A DNA stretch of 64,000 bases from Rhodamnia argentea (GCF_020921035.1 NC_063151.1:20528934-20592933), one strand, 5' to 3'. Counted from the stretch's first letter, positions 41,859 through 54,370 are shown. The notes: generated from the letters alone by a model not told the origin. Program-made: numbers and translations.

Positions 41859-42550
41859 GAGCGAAAATTGTCCAAAAATTCAAAAATTTATTGTAAATTT
41901 TGCTAATTCAGTCCTAAACCTTTTAATTTTACTAATTGGGTTCTAAATCTTTTCATATTTCACCAATTAAGTACGATCGATCAATTTTGGTTGGAGATCG
42001 TTGACGTGGACTTCGGTCATCTAGCATGACACGATTGGTAATATTGTTCAATTCTTTGTTTTTGTTAGAAGCGTGGTCGGCGAGGTTGCCGGCCAACCAT
42101 CACCGGCCACGGGCGATGGCCGGTGACCACGATCTAGTCCGGGCTAAGGGTTTTGCGCCCTTACTGGCCATAGGCAAGGGTGTCGGGCCTCGCCCCGATG
42201 GTCGACGAGGACCACGAGCCTTTGACTAGCTAGGGCGTCGTTGCCCTCCTCGACCAACAAGCAAGGGTTTTGGCCCTCGCCCGGATTTGGACGAGGGACC
42301 GATGCTCTCGCTTGGTAAAAACAAAAAGAAATAAACATTCAAAAAATTATGTAAATATTATATAAAAATATCAACTTCAAGAACGGTCGTGTTACATAGG
42401 ACAGCCGGTGTCCACATAAGCTATTTCAAGCCAAAATTGGGCGGAAGGACTCAATTAGTAAAATGTGAAAATATTTTGGACTCAATAGACATAATTCAAA
42501 AGTTTAGGACTAAATTGACAAAAGTTCAATAAGTTTAGGATTTTCTAGTA
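41859..42550. mobile_element. Long foldback element with GC-rich core, copy 3
   Basis: The arms carry 'gctaattcagtcctaaacc' on the left and 'aaagtttaggactaaattg' on the right, the same spaced sub-repeats as the elements at 29743 and 34405, with an inner 'gttgacgtggac' motif. The core (42060-42310) is GC-rich. It is the shortest of the three copies and has no coding capacity. Confidence 0.6.
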
Positions 42551-44018
42551 ATCCTCCTGCCAATCTTATGCTTTTCATACGGTGATGTTCGTTTTTCAGA
42601 AAGCATATTAGGCAGGAAAGGTTTTCTAGATCTTTCCCAAAAGTCCGATGATGAAATAGAGTGATTGATTTCGACCAAAAAACATAATAATAACGGAGTG
42701 ATTGATGATTAAAGTAGAGCGTTCTCTTTCGGTGAATCAATAATTTCATCCGACAATGTCCAACTACAACGTTACAAACTCGCAAGAACGTGCCTCCTAG
42801 GGACAACACTGAAAGCTCCAAATTCACAGCAGAGCAAATGCAGATCCCAAGCTGACGTTACGAAACTTCGGGCTTGTTACGCTGTAGTTGAGCCTTTTGT
42901 TCAGGTAACAAAAGATCAATTATTATTTGGAGAAACAGATTTCGGAAAGAAAAGGTATTCGGAGGTATTTCCTAAAGGTGGTATTTATCCTAAAAAAACA
43001 TGAGGATTATTATCCTAACAAATTAGTACGAATAAGAGGGAATTCACGTTGTCTATAAAGCTGTAATTTTCGAGGGAGAAAAATCCCAATGCTCTTTGGT
43101 TGATAGATCATAAACATAGATATCACTCATATTAATGTTAAATTAAGTTTGCATATGGGTGGCGTTCGTAATTTATAACTCACCAGTTAAAGACAAGATT
43201 AGAGCAAACTTTACCTAAGTTGAAACGACGGAATTGAAAAAGGACACAAATTTTAGCGAATTAAAGAGTATTTTAGGCATAACTGCCCAAAAAATCTTAA
43301 AACTTATTGTTAAAGTGCAATCCGTAGCGGAAGTCCGTGCCGTGAAGAGCGAGAGGTGCTACCCTTATGAGACCGATCACCTTCGCCAACGAAGGTAGGG
43401 TAGGCACCGCCACACCACTGAAACCCCCCCCCTCCCAAAGTTTGATTTCTCTATTCTTTCTTAGGTTAATACCATCAAACTACGCCCATTGTGATACAAA
43501 TAACCCGAACTTATTTTTGTGTCATAAAAAACTCTAACTTATACTAGTAGGATAAATATACTTTGGATAGAACTGAAACATAGGTTATATGTGTCACACA
43601 TGTATAAGTTTGGATTTTTTCACAACACAACAAAAAGTTAGGGGCATTTGTGTCACAGCAGTATAGTTTAGGGTTGGTGGTGACATAAAAAAGAATTTGG
43701 CTTATTTGTGTGACAGTGGGGCATAGTTTGGGGTTTTTGCGGTATTTGCCCTTTTTTTTTGTTTGGGGCTTTTTATGGTTTTTCTTTTTCACATGTATTT
43801 TATTTTCTCTTGTGGCCACATCAACCCTACGTCACCTTAGAATATATTAAAAAAAGAAACTCGTCAGTATAAGCCACCCATTCGAATCTCACTTACGGGA
43901 AATGAGGGGGCTCGCAGATTAACCACTCTGGCAATTCACGGCTAGAAGAACTATTCAAAAATCTGGGGAATTGAATGGAGCTAATGGAGATATTCAATTG
44001 CACAAATTGGACAATGTT
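42551..44018. other. Intergenic DNA, nothing recognised
   Basis: AT-rich single-copy-looking sequence. 43320-43450 contains 'ccttcgccaacgaaggtag' and a C run, without tRNA or rRNA structure that I could support. There are no conserved ORFs. Confidence 0.35.
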
Positions 44019-44680
44019 TGGCAACAATTTTGATTCTCGGATTCTGTTCTCCATAACAAAAAAGGATCAGAAACATGTTTGGTAACATAAATGATTTTGA
44101 TTTATTTCTGGGAATAGTTTTGGAGCAAAAACAAGAATAAAAAAATGTTGATTCTAAAAAAAATCACTTTTGAGAATCACAAAAAAAGAACAAAGTTTTA
44201 GTTCTTTTAAAAAGATTAAGTCCACGTAGGTTTCGACGTGAACTTCTGAACTTTAAAAAAAAAAATTAGATTTGAAAATTTATTAACAACTAATTTTTAA
44301 AATATATATTTTTAAATTTAAAATTTTAAAAAAAATAAAAAATTATAAAAGGGGGGAAAATAAAAATAAAAATAAAAATAAAAATAAAAATAAAAATGGG
44401 GAAAATTTAAAAAATGTAAAAAAATTTTAAAAAATAATTTTTTTAAAAACATTTAAAAAAAAGATGAACAATTTAAAAAAAAAAATTCTCGCCACCTAGT
44501 TGTTTTCGGGATCGAAATTTTATGCGAGTTACCAAATGCGTTTATATTTCACGAAAAGAAATTTTGTGCGATTACCAAATACATTCTGATTTTCTAAAAA
44601 TCATCCAAAGAGTAGAATCATAAAATATGATTCTAATCGGAATCACTTTTGTGGATTAGAATCGTTGCCAAACAGGCCCT
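44019..44680. mobile_element. AT-rich element with 'gtttggcaac' inverted ends
   Basis: The left end ggacaatgtttggcaacaat and the right end cgttgccaaacaggccct are imperfect inverted repeats. The interior is A-rich with a (AAAAAT)n run at 44361-44398. A shorter relative may lie at 14334-14560. Confidence 0.5.
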
Positions 44681-44989
44681 AAAACTTGATTACACTATTT
44701 GAGTATTCAAACACATATTCACGACAATTTTTAGGACTTTCAACATACTTATATCATCATATTACTAATCAAACAGGTTATAGAGAATAACACCAATACA
44801 AATCGATCGAGTGCTTTTAACTTTACAATAGCTACTCCGCAAAATTAATGACTTCCAAAAGAGAGAGTAATGGACGGCGGATACCATGAAAGTAGGTTGG
44901 TGGAATTTTTTCAATAAAAAACCAAGATAAATTTGTATGATGATTAAAAAGGCTGACAAACCAAAGTAATGTCTTAACAGCATTAGTAG

Positions 44990-45230
44990 ATAGAAGAAAC
45001 ACCCGAAAGTGAGCCTCAGGAATCTTAACCTATAAACCATGGATTCACAGCCCACACCGCAACGAAAAGGACACAAAATGGCCCAAAGGCCTAAATACCT
45101 GACACACTACATTGGCCCAGTGGGCTTAAAGGAGCCCAATTACATAGAAACCAACCAAGCCCATGTGGAAGGGCAACTTGTCGGCTGCGACATTCAAAGT
45201 CAACTGTTGACCCGGTACGAGATTTGATTT
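44990..45230. repeat. Dispersed duplicate, copy 1
   Basis: It matches 47640-47875 in the same orientation. Shared blocks include 'aggcctaaatacc' (aggcccaaatacc in copy 2), 'actac(a/g)ttggcccagtgg' and 'aagcccatgtggaag'. No gene is seen; it may be an LTR or another repeat edge. Confidence 0.65.
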
Positions 45231-45339
45231 TCGGTTTTGAACCTTTGAGATTTGAGTTTAATATAATAAAGGAGCACCCACAATTCTAACACATATGATC
45301 ATTTACAGTCTTTCGTAATCATTTCAAATGTTTTGGGTT

Positions 45340-45475
45340 TACAGCCTCTCCTCTCGCATCCCGCCATTGAAGCCCCTCGAGCTCGACCGCACCTCAAGCA
45401 CGTCAACTGCGAGAACGGCGACCTCAAGCCCTACGCCATCTTCTAGGTCGATGAACTGAGTGTCGACGTTTGAGT
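45340..45475 (+). pseudogene. C2-domain protein gene fragment
   Basis: The plus strand reads HLKHVNCENGDLKPYAIF then a TAG stop and VDE. The segment (N/D)GDLKPYA.(F/V)W(V)D is typical of plant SRC2/BAP-type C2-domain proteins; TAG stands where the family has Trp (TGG). Only about 35 codons are recognisable, so this is a remnant. Confidence 0.45.
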
Positions 45476-45840
45476 GAAAGTCGAACGATAATTTCATATT
45501 AGCTAGTAGGTTTCAACTCCCGAGGATGTTTTCTTGATTTTTACATCGAAATTAGAGGATCGTTGACGTCTTTGAGTATTGCATTATGAATAAACACCGC
45601 ATGTTTGAGAAAATTTTTAAGTGAAATTGTGTACGCTCTTGCTCTGTTTTGTTAATCTGAGTTCGAGAGTTGAGTGTTTAGGTTTGAGTGAAAGTCGTAA
45701 GATAATTTTGGATTAGCTAGTGGGTTTAAACTTACGGGGATGTGCTCTCGTTTTTTCAAATCGAAATTAGTGGATCTCGTTGATATGTTTGCGTGTTGCA
45801 TTATAAATGAACACCGCATGTTTGTGAAAATGCTTAAGTT
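45455..45840. repeat. Two imperfect tandem copies, about 213-bp period
   Basis: 45455-45620 and 45668-45840 share 'gtttgagtgaaagtcg', 'ttagctagt(a/g)ggttt' and 'aacaccgcatgttt'. Their divergence suggests an old duplication just downstream of the C2 fragment. Confidence 0.7.
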
Positions 45841-46389
45841 GAGTTTCTCACTATCTAAGAAGGAAAACGAGTGAATAAGCTAGAAAATTTTAAAAAGAAT
45901 GAACAAAAGAAATTTATAAAAAAGGGCAAAAAGAGATATATAAAAATCATAAAAAATATTGGAAAATAGGAATAGTGCGATTGTAGTAGAAATTGCATTT
46001 TCCCAAACATCTTTAGCTCTAGGTGTATTTGCTTTGTTTAGTAAATTAGGTTATATCTTAGTCAATCCTTAGCAATTTTATTCGGTTGAAAAGAAAAAAA
46101 AGGGATACATCTTAGTCATTGTTTTTTATTTGCATTACTGAAAAAAACATAGCAATGTAGCATGTTACGGTCTCGTGTTCACTTATGCAGCAAATTGATG
46201 CTCCGGATTGGATGCTGTCTCATCAACAAGTGTGATATGAAATAAAATGGCACTAAAAGAAAATTGATGATGATTGTTCAACCATAGTTCTCCGAGATTG
46301 AAAAACTTCCACTTTGCAATAAAAGAATATTCTGTAAATATCTAAGAATCCGGGTAAATTCTTTTAAAAAAGGGGGGGAAAAAGGGAAA
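45841..46389. other. Intergenic DNA, nothing recognised
   Basis: AT-rich, without a conserved frame or repeat structure. Confidence 0.35.
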
Positions 46390-46548
46390 AGGAAAACCGA
46401 AAAACCGAACCGAAAATTTGATTCGGTTCGGTTTAGTGTGTATTCGGTTTGGGTCGCGATTCGGTTTGGTTCATCCATTCACTATGATAGTTCCGTTCGG
46501 TTCGGTTATTTAAAAAAACCGAACCGAACCGTACTGTTGACACCCCTA
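46390..46548. mobile_element. Decayed hAT-like terminus
   Basis: A block dense in 'ccgaaccgaa' and 'ttcggttcggtt' ends with gttgacacccct, the inverse of the common plant hAT end aggggtgtcaac. The left terminus is eroded into a G run. Confidence 0.5.
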
Positions 46549-47639
46549 ATTTCAACCTATGTGGCACACTATGTAACTATGGACAATAGTCCTTATACTA
46601 CTCTTATCGATCGTGCCCACATTCTCCACTTTCTAAGAACCTTTGAGCCGAGTCTTTAGGATATTGTTTTAGAGCTTGTAACTGTCGACAACCATTCTCC
46701 CACTGAATGTTCAAACAACAATTATCCATCTGTTCTAGGGCGCTTTCTATAAGGCATTCCAAATTCTTAGCGGGATCATCTATTATCGGTGCCAATATTC
46801 GTAGCTATTTCATCTCCCTCATGGTATGTAACTTGTTGGACACATGGCATTAGTTTGTGTCAATGTCGATAGGCTTCATAATATTTCCCAACTAATCGAT
46901 AACTATAAGGGTTCTCATGTGCCATGCGTTTGACCTTCTCGGATCTTGACAATGCGTTTCAATATCTTCCCCTCACATTTTAGGCATGTGTATCGAGAGG
47001 CAAATTATTTTGGTGTTAACAATATCATATGCAATTAATGGATATCCTTTATGTTCTTCGTATCTCATTCTTCCTTGCTCAAAACGAATCATGATACGTG
47101 CTACCTTTTGGAAAATCAAAGTTAAGCTGGGTAAATATGAACGAGGCTAAGGTACTCTTGATGCATCGCAATCTTACTTACTTTAATTTAAATTTGCAAT
47201 AGCGAGTTGTCTTCTTTTTAAAAAAGTATTTTTCCTTAAAGTGTTTGGCCAATATGAGGAAACAATTTTTTGTTTACATACTTCAACAAAATAATCGTAA
47301 ATTTGACATATGAATAGATAACTTTTATAAATTTTTGAGACATCCATGAATTAACTCACTTGAAGTATTGTTCGCTTTAACCCGTCTCATACCAAGCCTT
47401 GCACAATTTTGTCCTTGAGGTTGTTCATCGTGGTAGTGCTCTCACTTGAGTACGCTTAACGTTTGAGTTGCAATGTCGAATGTTGTTGTTATGTCAAAAC
47501 GTCTATTATGGGTAGTTCTAATTTGACATGTACAATCCAGGGACGCTATCTTTCTTTTCAGTGTGCCATTCAGTTCATTTCCGCCCCCATCGCTGTGAGG
47601 CTGCTCCTTATCTCAAGTAGTCTCTTCCTTAACACCAGT
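46549..47639. other. Degenerate intergenic DNA
   Basis: Short open frames on both strands have protein-like pieces, but I could not assign them. A decayed LTR-retrotransposon is possible. Confidence 0.3.
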
Positions 47640-47875
47640 GGCATGTAGATTAAGCACGGAAAGTGAGGCTTAGGTATCTGAAGTTATAAACCACGGACTC
47701 ACATCCCACAGTCACAACAAAAAGGGCCAAAAGGCCCAAATACCGGAGACACTACGTTGGCCCAGTGGACTTGAAGTAGCCCAATCACAGAAACCAACAA
47801 AGCCCATGTGGAAGAGGCCGGCTCATCGGCCGAGACGTTCAGGGTCAACTATTGACCTTACAGAGGGTTCTCCTT
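47640..47875. repeat. Dispersed duplicate, copy 2
   Basis: Partner of 44990-45230, direct orientation, about 2.65 kb apart. Confidence 0.65.
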
Positions 47876-48170
47876 TCAAATTAGCAAGTCAATTCAATCC
47901 TCAACCAAATACATAATTCAAGAGTCATGTCGAGATTTGATCTTTACCGTCAATTCTCTCTCTCTTTTTTTTTTAGCGTCGCACAACTTATTGAGATCAT
48001 CTAATTGATGGCATGAATTTGGGAAGTTTGTCGACAAGCGATGATTTTCATATAACTGTTAAATAAGATGTCACTTAACATCATTGATAATAGCAAGAAA
48101 TAGGTCCCATCACTTTAATCTCATCTATTTATTAGAAGTCCTAATAATCATTTAATAAAACCATTTATGT

Positions 48171-48265
48171 TTCGTTTATTTCGTAAAAAGTGAATTGATT
48201 TAATTTTTTTAAAATGATTTTTTTGTTTGTACGGTTAAATTATTTATTTTTTGCGAAATAAATGG
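48171..48265. mobile_element. Short Tourist-like MITE remnant
   Basis: The ends ttcgtttatttcgtaaaaag and ttttttgcgaaataaatgg are inverted partners and match the family at 60279-60517. Only 95 bp remain. It lies about 180 bp upstream of the MATE start codon. Confidence 0.55.
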
Positions 48266-48448
48266 ATGGTTGGGCTGTTTAATCTCTCACTTTGGTTCGA
48301 TCCGAGTTTCTCGCGGGATTCTTGCGATGTGATGGCTTTCTTCTTTTCTTAGTGGGCGCATGTATGATAAAAGAAACCATCCTTTTGTGATTTTTGTGGT
48401 CAATCGGCACTCAGACTCCAGTCCGCCATTGTTGGAGCTGCGGTACAC

Positions 48449-50054
48449 ATGGGCATGACTGAAAGAGAAGAGCAGAACCCATTGTTAGCATCTCCATCCC
48501 ATGATGAGGACGAACGCCAGGAAGAGAAAGAGGATGATTCAGTTCAGGAGGGTTTGATCAGCCGAACGCTGTCGGAGTCGAAACAGCTGTGGCGGGTCGC
48601 TGGGCCTTCCATCTTCAGTCGAGTGGCCCTGTACTCCATAACCGTCGTCACTCAAGCCTTCGCTGGCCATCTTGGGGACATCGATCTCGCAGCCATCTCC
48701 ATTGCCACCACCGTCATTATTTCCATTAGCTTCGGGTTCTTGGTTTGTGCACTTTCACTTTTCTTCTTCTCCCATTTTTAAAGGAGTTCGGTTTGTAGAA
48801 GTTGAAAACGTGTGTACATTGCTCTGTCCATCTGCATTTTCGTTGTAGTTGTTAGAGTCGGGTTTGGATGAATGGGCTTCGAATCAAATTGAAATTGCAT
48901 TCTTGATTTCTTTCTAAAGTTCAGGAATTTATAGAATTGCATTATTACATCAACTATTTTGTGCTATGGGACTAGTTAGCTTTTGTTTTTTTTTTTTCTT
49001 TTTGGTTGAATACTAGTTAGCTTGTTAAAGTGGGGGCCAAACTAGAAATTGTATTGCTAATGGTGCTACTAGTTGTTGGAAGTAGTGGCAGTGGCCAGAT
49101 GATGGGGTGGAAATGGTGATGATATCCTGAAGGTGGTGGTGGAGGTAACACTAACGGTGCTAGAGTCAGTGATGTGGTGGTGACAAAAATGAGATTTGTT
49201 TGGCTGTGATCATGGTGGCAGCAGCTGTGATGAGGCTGATGATTTGGCTTTGGTTATGATGGTCGTCGTGCCATGGAAGTTTCGATTGCATGATAGAATC
49301 CTAGTTCCTTGATGTTAGTATTCAAATAGGATTGATAAATGTGAACGATTTGGAATAGCAATCAAAAGTGAAATTACTGCTGTTACAAAGTCGACTAAGC
49401 AGTGGAATTGTAAAGGGGAAGTGTCTTCAATAGCAGTACTCACTCTCAAGTTTGATGCATAGAGAGGGCTGTTCAGATTGTTCCTCATTCAAACTTCTGG
49501 GCTGCTTGTCTAGCTAGGTATGGCTAGTGCTCTGGAGACTTTATGCGGTCAATCCTATGGAGCCAAACAATACCAGATGCTAGGCATATACCTGCAACGT
49601 TCCTGGATAGTTCTATTCACATGCTCAATTTTATTGCTACCTCTTTTTGTTTTCGCTACTCCGATTCTGAAGCTCATTGGCCAGTCCAGCGCAGTGGCTG
49701 AGCAGACGGGTTTGGTTGCTATTTGGTCGATTCCATTCCACTTGTGCTTCCCATTCCAATTCACGTTGCAGAGGTTCTTGCAGAGCCAACTTAAAACTGC
49801 AGTTATTGTATGGGTCTCGGGGGGTTCTCTTGCACTCCATACGCTTGTTAGTTGGCTCTTTGTTTACAAATTGAGAGTTGGGCTCGCTGGAACGGCTTTA
49901 ACTATCGGTTTCTCCTGGTGGGTTACAGTCCTTGGTATGTTTGGTTACACAGTTTGCGGTGGTTGCCCTCTTACGTGGACTGGATTTTCAACTCAAGCTA
50001 TCATTGGGCTGGGGGAGTTTTTCAAGCTCTCCATTGCTTCAGGAGTCATGCTCT

Positions 50055-50103
<49 letters not shown>

Positions 50104-53100
50104 ATTCATTACAGCTTTGTATAACCTTCGAATATTTTTTAAGTACATCTAGTTATTATATCGGGAAGTCAGAATCATGACAATTTACAAAGTCGAAGCT
50201 TAGTAAGCATCAGAACATAGCGAAAGTCTAGTGGCACAGTACAAATTGTAAGCCACCGACCTTCGACGGAGTCTCTAATTATGATTTGTGGTTCTTGTTT
50301 TCAGGTTGGAGAATTTCTATTACAGAGTACTTATCATACTGTCTGGGTATTTAAACAACTCAGAGGTTGCAATTGATGCCCTGTCCATTTGGTTGGTTAA
50401 CTTATGATAATAGACTGATAATATGAGTGGCTTGCAATTTCTCTGATATTGCAGTAGTGTTCTCATGCTTTACATTGATTGACAGCATTACTATGTTTGG
50501 CTGGGAATCAATGATTGCGCTGGGATTTTTGGCTGCAACTGGGTAAGATTACTAGTCTCTCATGCTCCCAATGTATATGTTTGTAAAAAAAAGGGGATTT
50601 CAGTCCATAAACCTTTTCAAATGGCACAGCATGAGCGAAATTTATTATAGACATTTCAACTTTGTGCTACTGGAGGAAATTAGCTCCCTTGTAGCTAGAA
50701 AAATGAGGTTATTATTTACCTATACATGTGGCAACTCGAAGTTAAATATGCATACAGCCCTTTTGCTTAATAGATGCTTTGGACTGATACACCCGAGAGC
50801 GAGTGACGTGAACTACAGTCCCTCAAATTTGAATGTCATTATGTTGGTTTATCCGTTAGTTGATTTTATCCATGGAAGAGACTAGGTGGAAAGAAAAATT
50901 TGCATGTTGAATAAGGTTGAAGTAGGGAGCCATGTGCTTTTCCTTCTTTTGGTGCCTCTCTTGTTCTTGCTTGACCGTGAGAAAAATATAACCTTCTCAT
51001 AACGCGGAACCTGTGCGTGGACTGTTTTGAACCTTTTTCCATGTCGATATCTTTTCTGTACCTTGCATGTGAGTTGGGTTACCTGAAATTCTCTTGAGAC
51101 GGTAAATATAAATTTGCATTACATTTTCATACTGCTCTGGCGAGAAAAATAAGTTATGAGAACAATGAGTAAAAGCTATTGTCCACGATAAATTTACAGT
51201 GAAAAGTTAAGAGGAAACTTTTTTTTTGCAATGAGCACAGGTTGAGTTTACAAGGATTTTTCATCTTTAGTCTGTAATTCTTGTGTTTGCAAGTTGGGAT
51301 AGAATTAGACATACTTATTTCGGTAATTCTTTAGTAATTGCAGGGTACTATCATGCCAGAATGCTCTTTCTAGTGACTTTTTTGTTTGGCTAAACTCCTA
51401 GTGACTTGATTTTGTTTATTACTGAGCTTATAATCTTCCAAAAACAAGCTGAAAAGTCCTCTGGATGATCATGTTATTATTGTGGATATCCTTTTTCTGA
51501 GGCAACTTCCCTGTCATTGAACCACACAATTGCAATCAGGGTGTATATATGGACAACTTCAGAATCTATGAAAGTCATATACACCCTGATTGCCTGTCCA
51601 AAATATATATATATATATGACTTTCGTAGATTCTGAAGTCGTCCATAGAAATCGACTGATTTAGAATATTTAATTAGAAATTGTCGACTATGAGCAAGAA
51701 AAAAAAAAAAAAAAAGAGTAAAAATCGTCAACTTGGATTTCGATCTAACTGTGCTTTTTTATAAGGAGTGCTACTATGTAAACCATTTTACGACTTTCCT
51801 GTCGAACAAGGATATCTCCTCTGCACATCGTGTCAAAAACATGCCTTTTCTATCGATTAATTTCCTTGTCTAAATAGAGGTAAGCATTACCCATCAGTAG
51901 CCAACTTCGAAGAACGAGCAGAATCTTTGAAATTTGCATTTCTTCACCAAGTGCTCTATGAGCTCTTTTTTTTTTTTTTTTTTAGCATACTCAATGTGGC
52001 ACTATTCAAGTTTGAAGGGACTGGCTACGGTATCACATGGAAAATCATTGCCTTGAAATCAAAACTCTCTTTGTTTGATTACTCAACAATGTCATCTTTG
52101 AGTGCTTGTTGACAAAATCTTTTATCTATAGGGTTTGGGCATGATGCTTTTCACATCAATTGGACAAAAGCCTATTTCCTCTACTCTCTCAAAGTAGATT
52201 ACGTGCAAGATAGCTTTTTGATGCAAATTATGACCATTTTCACATTCAAGCCTGCAAGCAAGTATAATTCACTTTAGTCCATTAGTCACTGCTCCTTTTG
52301 AGATGTGTTTAACTTCTCAACTCAGAGTCCGGGTAGCAAATGAGCTAGGTGCAGGCAATGCGAAGGGTGCCAAATTTGCTCTGCTGGTGTCTTTGTTCAG
52401 CTCTCTGGTGGTGGGGATGCTCTTCTGCACCATCGTTATTGTCTTTAACAAGAAGCTTGCAATGATTTTTTCCTCAAGCGTTCCTATTATAAAAATGGTC
52501 AATGAGCTAGCAGTCCTATTGGCATTCACCATTCTGTTCAATTCGATTCAACCAGTACTGTCAGGTATTCAGTAGGCTATGTAGAGACTCCAGATTTTGT
52601 GACCATGAACTACTTACATGGCCCAGTGATTTTCAGGTGCAGCTGTTGGATCTGGCTGGCAAGCATTAGCAGCTGGCGTTAACATCGGTAGCTATTACGT
52701 AATCGGGGTTCCACTTGGAGTTCTCTTTGGTTGGGTTTTGAGTTTTGGTATCACGGTATGATCTCACAATTTATTCCTGTTTCAGCTAAACTGCTACCAT
52801 AAACCGTTAAAATGAATTCTTCATCCTACGAGTGAGGTCAGTTCTTTTTTTGACATGAACATGCTCCATTTCATACCGCGATGTCAAATTTGTGTCCGAG
52901 GAGTTAGGAGGCTCCATATTTAAGATTGAAATCAAGCTTGTTTGGGATTCTTCCTTATGAAGTTTCTATAAGGTCATGGTGGCCACTCAGTAGAAGGCAT
53001 TACTCACATGAGGTTTCAATTTTCCCAATTTGCAGTCTAAACTCATGATCTAGCTCAATGTCTCTCGTTTCGCAGGGGACATGGGCTGGGATGATCAGTG

Positions 53101-54370
53101 GAACTGTGGTCCAGACATTGATATTAGCACTTATCACTGTCAAATGTGAATGGGAGGAGGAGGTAAGAGACTAAGGACCTGTTTGTTTACTGAAAAAGTT
53201 AAGATTTTCTATTCTACTACTGATTTTGAGAATGAGAATTCCTAGAAAAATGTGTTTGGCTTTCTCTTCAAAACGTTTTCAAACGAAGACGTGGTGGAAC
53301 TCAATTTCACTTTTAAGCGGGAGAAGTGATGACAATTTCTTTGTCCATTTTCGCAATTTTCAGTGCTAAATAAAAAGTTATCATTTAGAAGCTAACTCAC
53401 TTTCTTCCTGTCGTCTTTCACAACATGTCTCAAACCCAGAAAAGAAAAAACTCCTAAGAACAACAATCAATACCCATTAAAAGCTCACCTTCCTCACACA
53501 TAATCAACAAAATCAACACAATGAAGACTGATTTCACCCGAAAAAAAGAGAAACTCTGGAAAAGTGAGGCACATGGAGAAAGAAAGAAAGAGAGTGCCCT
53601 TCTCGTTCTCACTGGAGGTGACTAGTGCAAAATTGATGAAGTTGTGATAAGAGACGGAATCATCCCAGATTTGCTTGTCAAAGTGAAGAGTTTAATTTCT
53701 ATTCACTTATGGAGAAATGCTGAGTAATCTAAGCCCCTCAGATTGGTGTACTTGGTTGGTGCAGGAGGGAATTTGCAGCCCAGGAACTAGTTATCTGTTC
53801 AAATCCTACCAATTGTGTGCAAATTGTTTTGCATCAGGATAACTTGCACAGGCCAAAGGAATGAACTTTATCGGCGCTCCATGGGTCTTTAGGTAGCCGA
53901 GCCTCTGTGTTTTTGCCCCTGGTTTACAAAATAATAAAAAGACCAGTGGTCTGCATAATTGGTATACTAACTTGTGTGGCGGATTGCATTTGAGCCTAGT
54001 TGGTTGTACTCGACACTCGATACAAGACCAATGGTCTGAACGAGTTTAGTATGCCCAGGATCTTTCTTGTTTTTGTTGAATCCTTTCTTTGTTTAGCTGG
54101 GTAAGATGTCACTGCTAGCTTTTGCACCCCAGCTAACCCCACCAAACCACGGAACTTAGCCTTCGATACATGCTTTTTCTCTTGCGCATAGAGATAGAGA
54201 ACCACAATCACGCCCACTAACCCATCTGTGCTTCAATTTTCACAGATGCGCATCCATTTATCACGCAGTTCCTACTTCCTAGACGTGTTTTCTGATAAAT
54301 ACGTCACTTGCAGGCTCGGAAAGCCAAGATTCGTGTGAGGAATGAGGCGGGTTTGATCGGTGGTCCATAA
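48449..54370 (+). CDS. MATE efflux transporter (DTX/DETOXIFICATION family)
   Basis: Twelve-helix cation- or proton-coupled exporter of metabolites or xenobiotics. Exons: 48449-48742, 49514-50055, 50305-50391, 50486-50542, 52326-52564, 52637-52755, 53076-53162, 54314-54370; 493 residues, normal for the family, all joins in frame. An acidic N-terminal tail precedes the membrane domain. Family motifs seen: [95 protein letters not shown] and YYVIGVPLG. Closest by memory to the Arabidopsis DTX20-27 group (DTX27-like); substrate and membrane cannot be told. The last exon encodes only [18 protein letters not shown]. Without that last splice, translation would end four codons into intron 7. The exon 2 donor abuts a (CT)n run. 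Confidence 0.9.
50056..50100 (+). repeat. (CT)n microsatellite directly after the MATE exon 2 donor
   Basis: The donor is gctctt|GTACTCTCT..., and about 20 CT units follow immediately within the intron. If the intron is retained, the frame reads Ser-Leu repeats and stops at 50152. Confidence 0.9.
51529..51646. repeat. Nested inverted repeats in MATE intron 4
   Basis: Outer arms of about 30 bp (51552-51582, ggacaacttcagaatctatg; 51614-51645, gattctgaagtcgtcc) pair with few mismatches. A second pair, caatcagggtgtata and tatacaccctgattg, overlaps the first arm, and a (TA)n loop lies between. The unit could form a stable hairpin in the 1.8-kb intron. Confidence 0.75.

Noticed and set aside
41404..41946. 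180-codon plus-strand frame
   Set aside because: It crosses the LINE 5' end, its TSD and a 107-bp tandem repeat that changes frame, so it cannot be a conserved gene.
43320..43450. Possible tRNA or small structured RNA near a C run
   Set aside because: No cloverleaf, T-arm (GGTTCGA-type) or internal promoter boxes could be placed.
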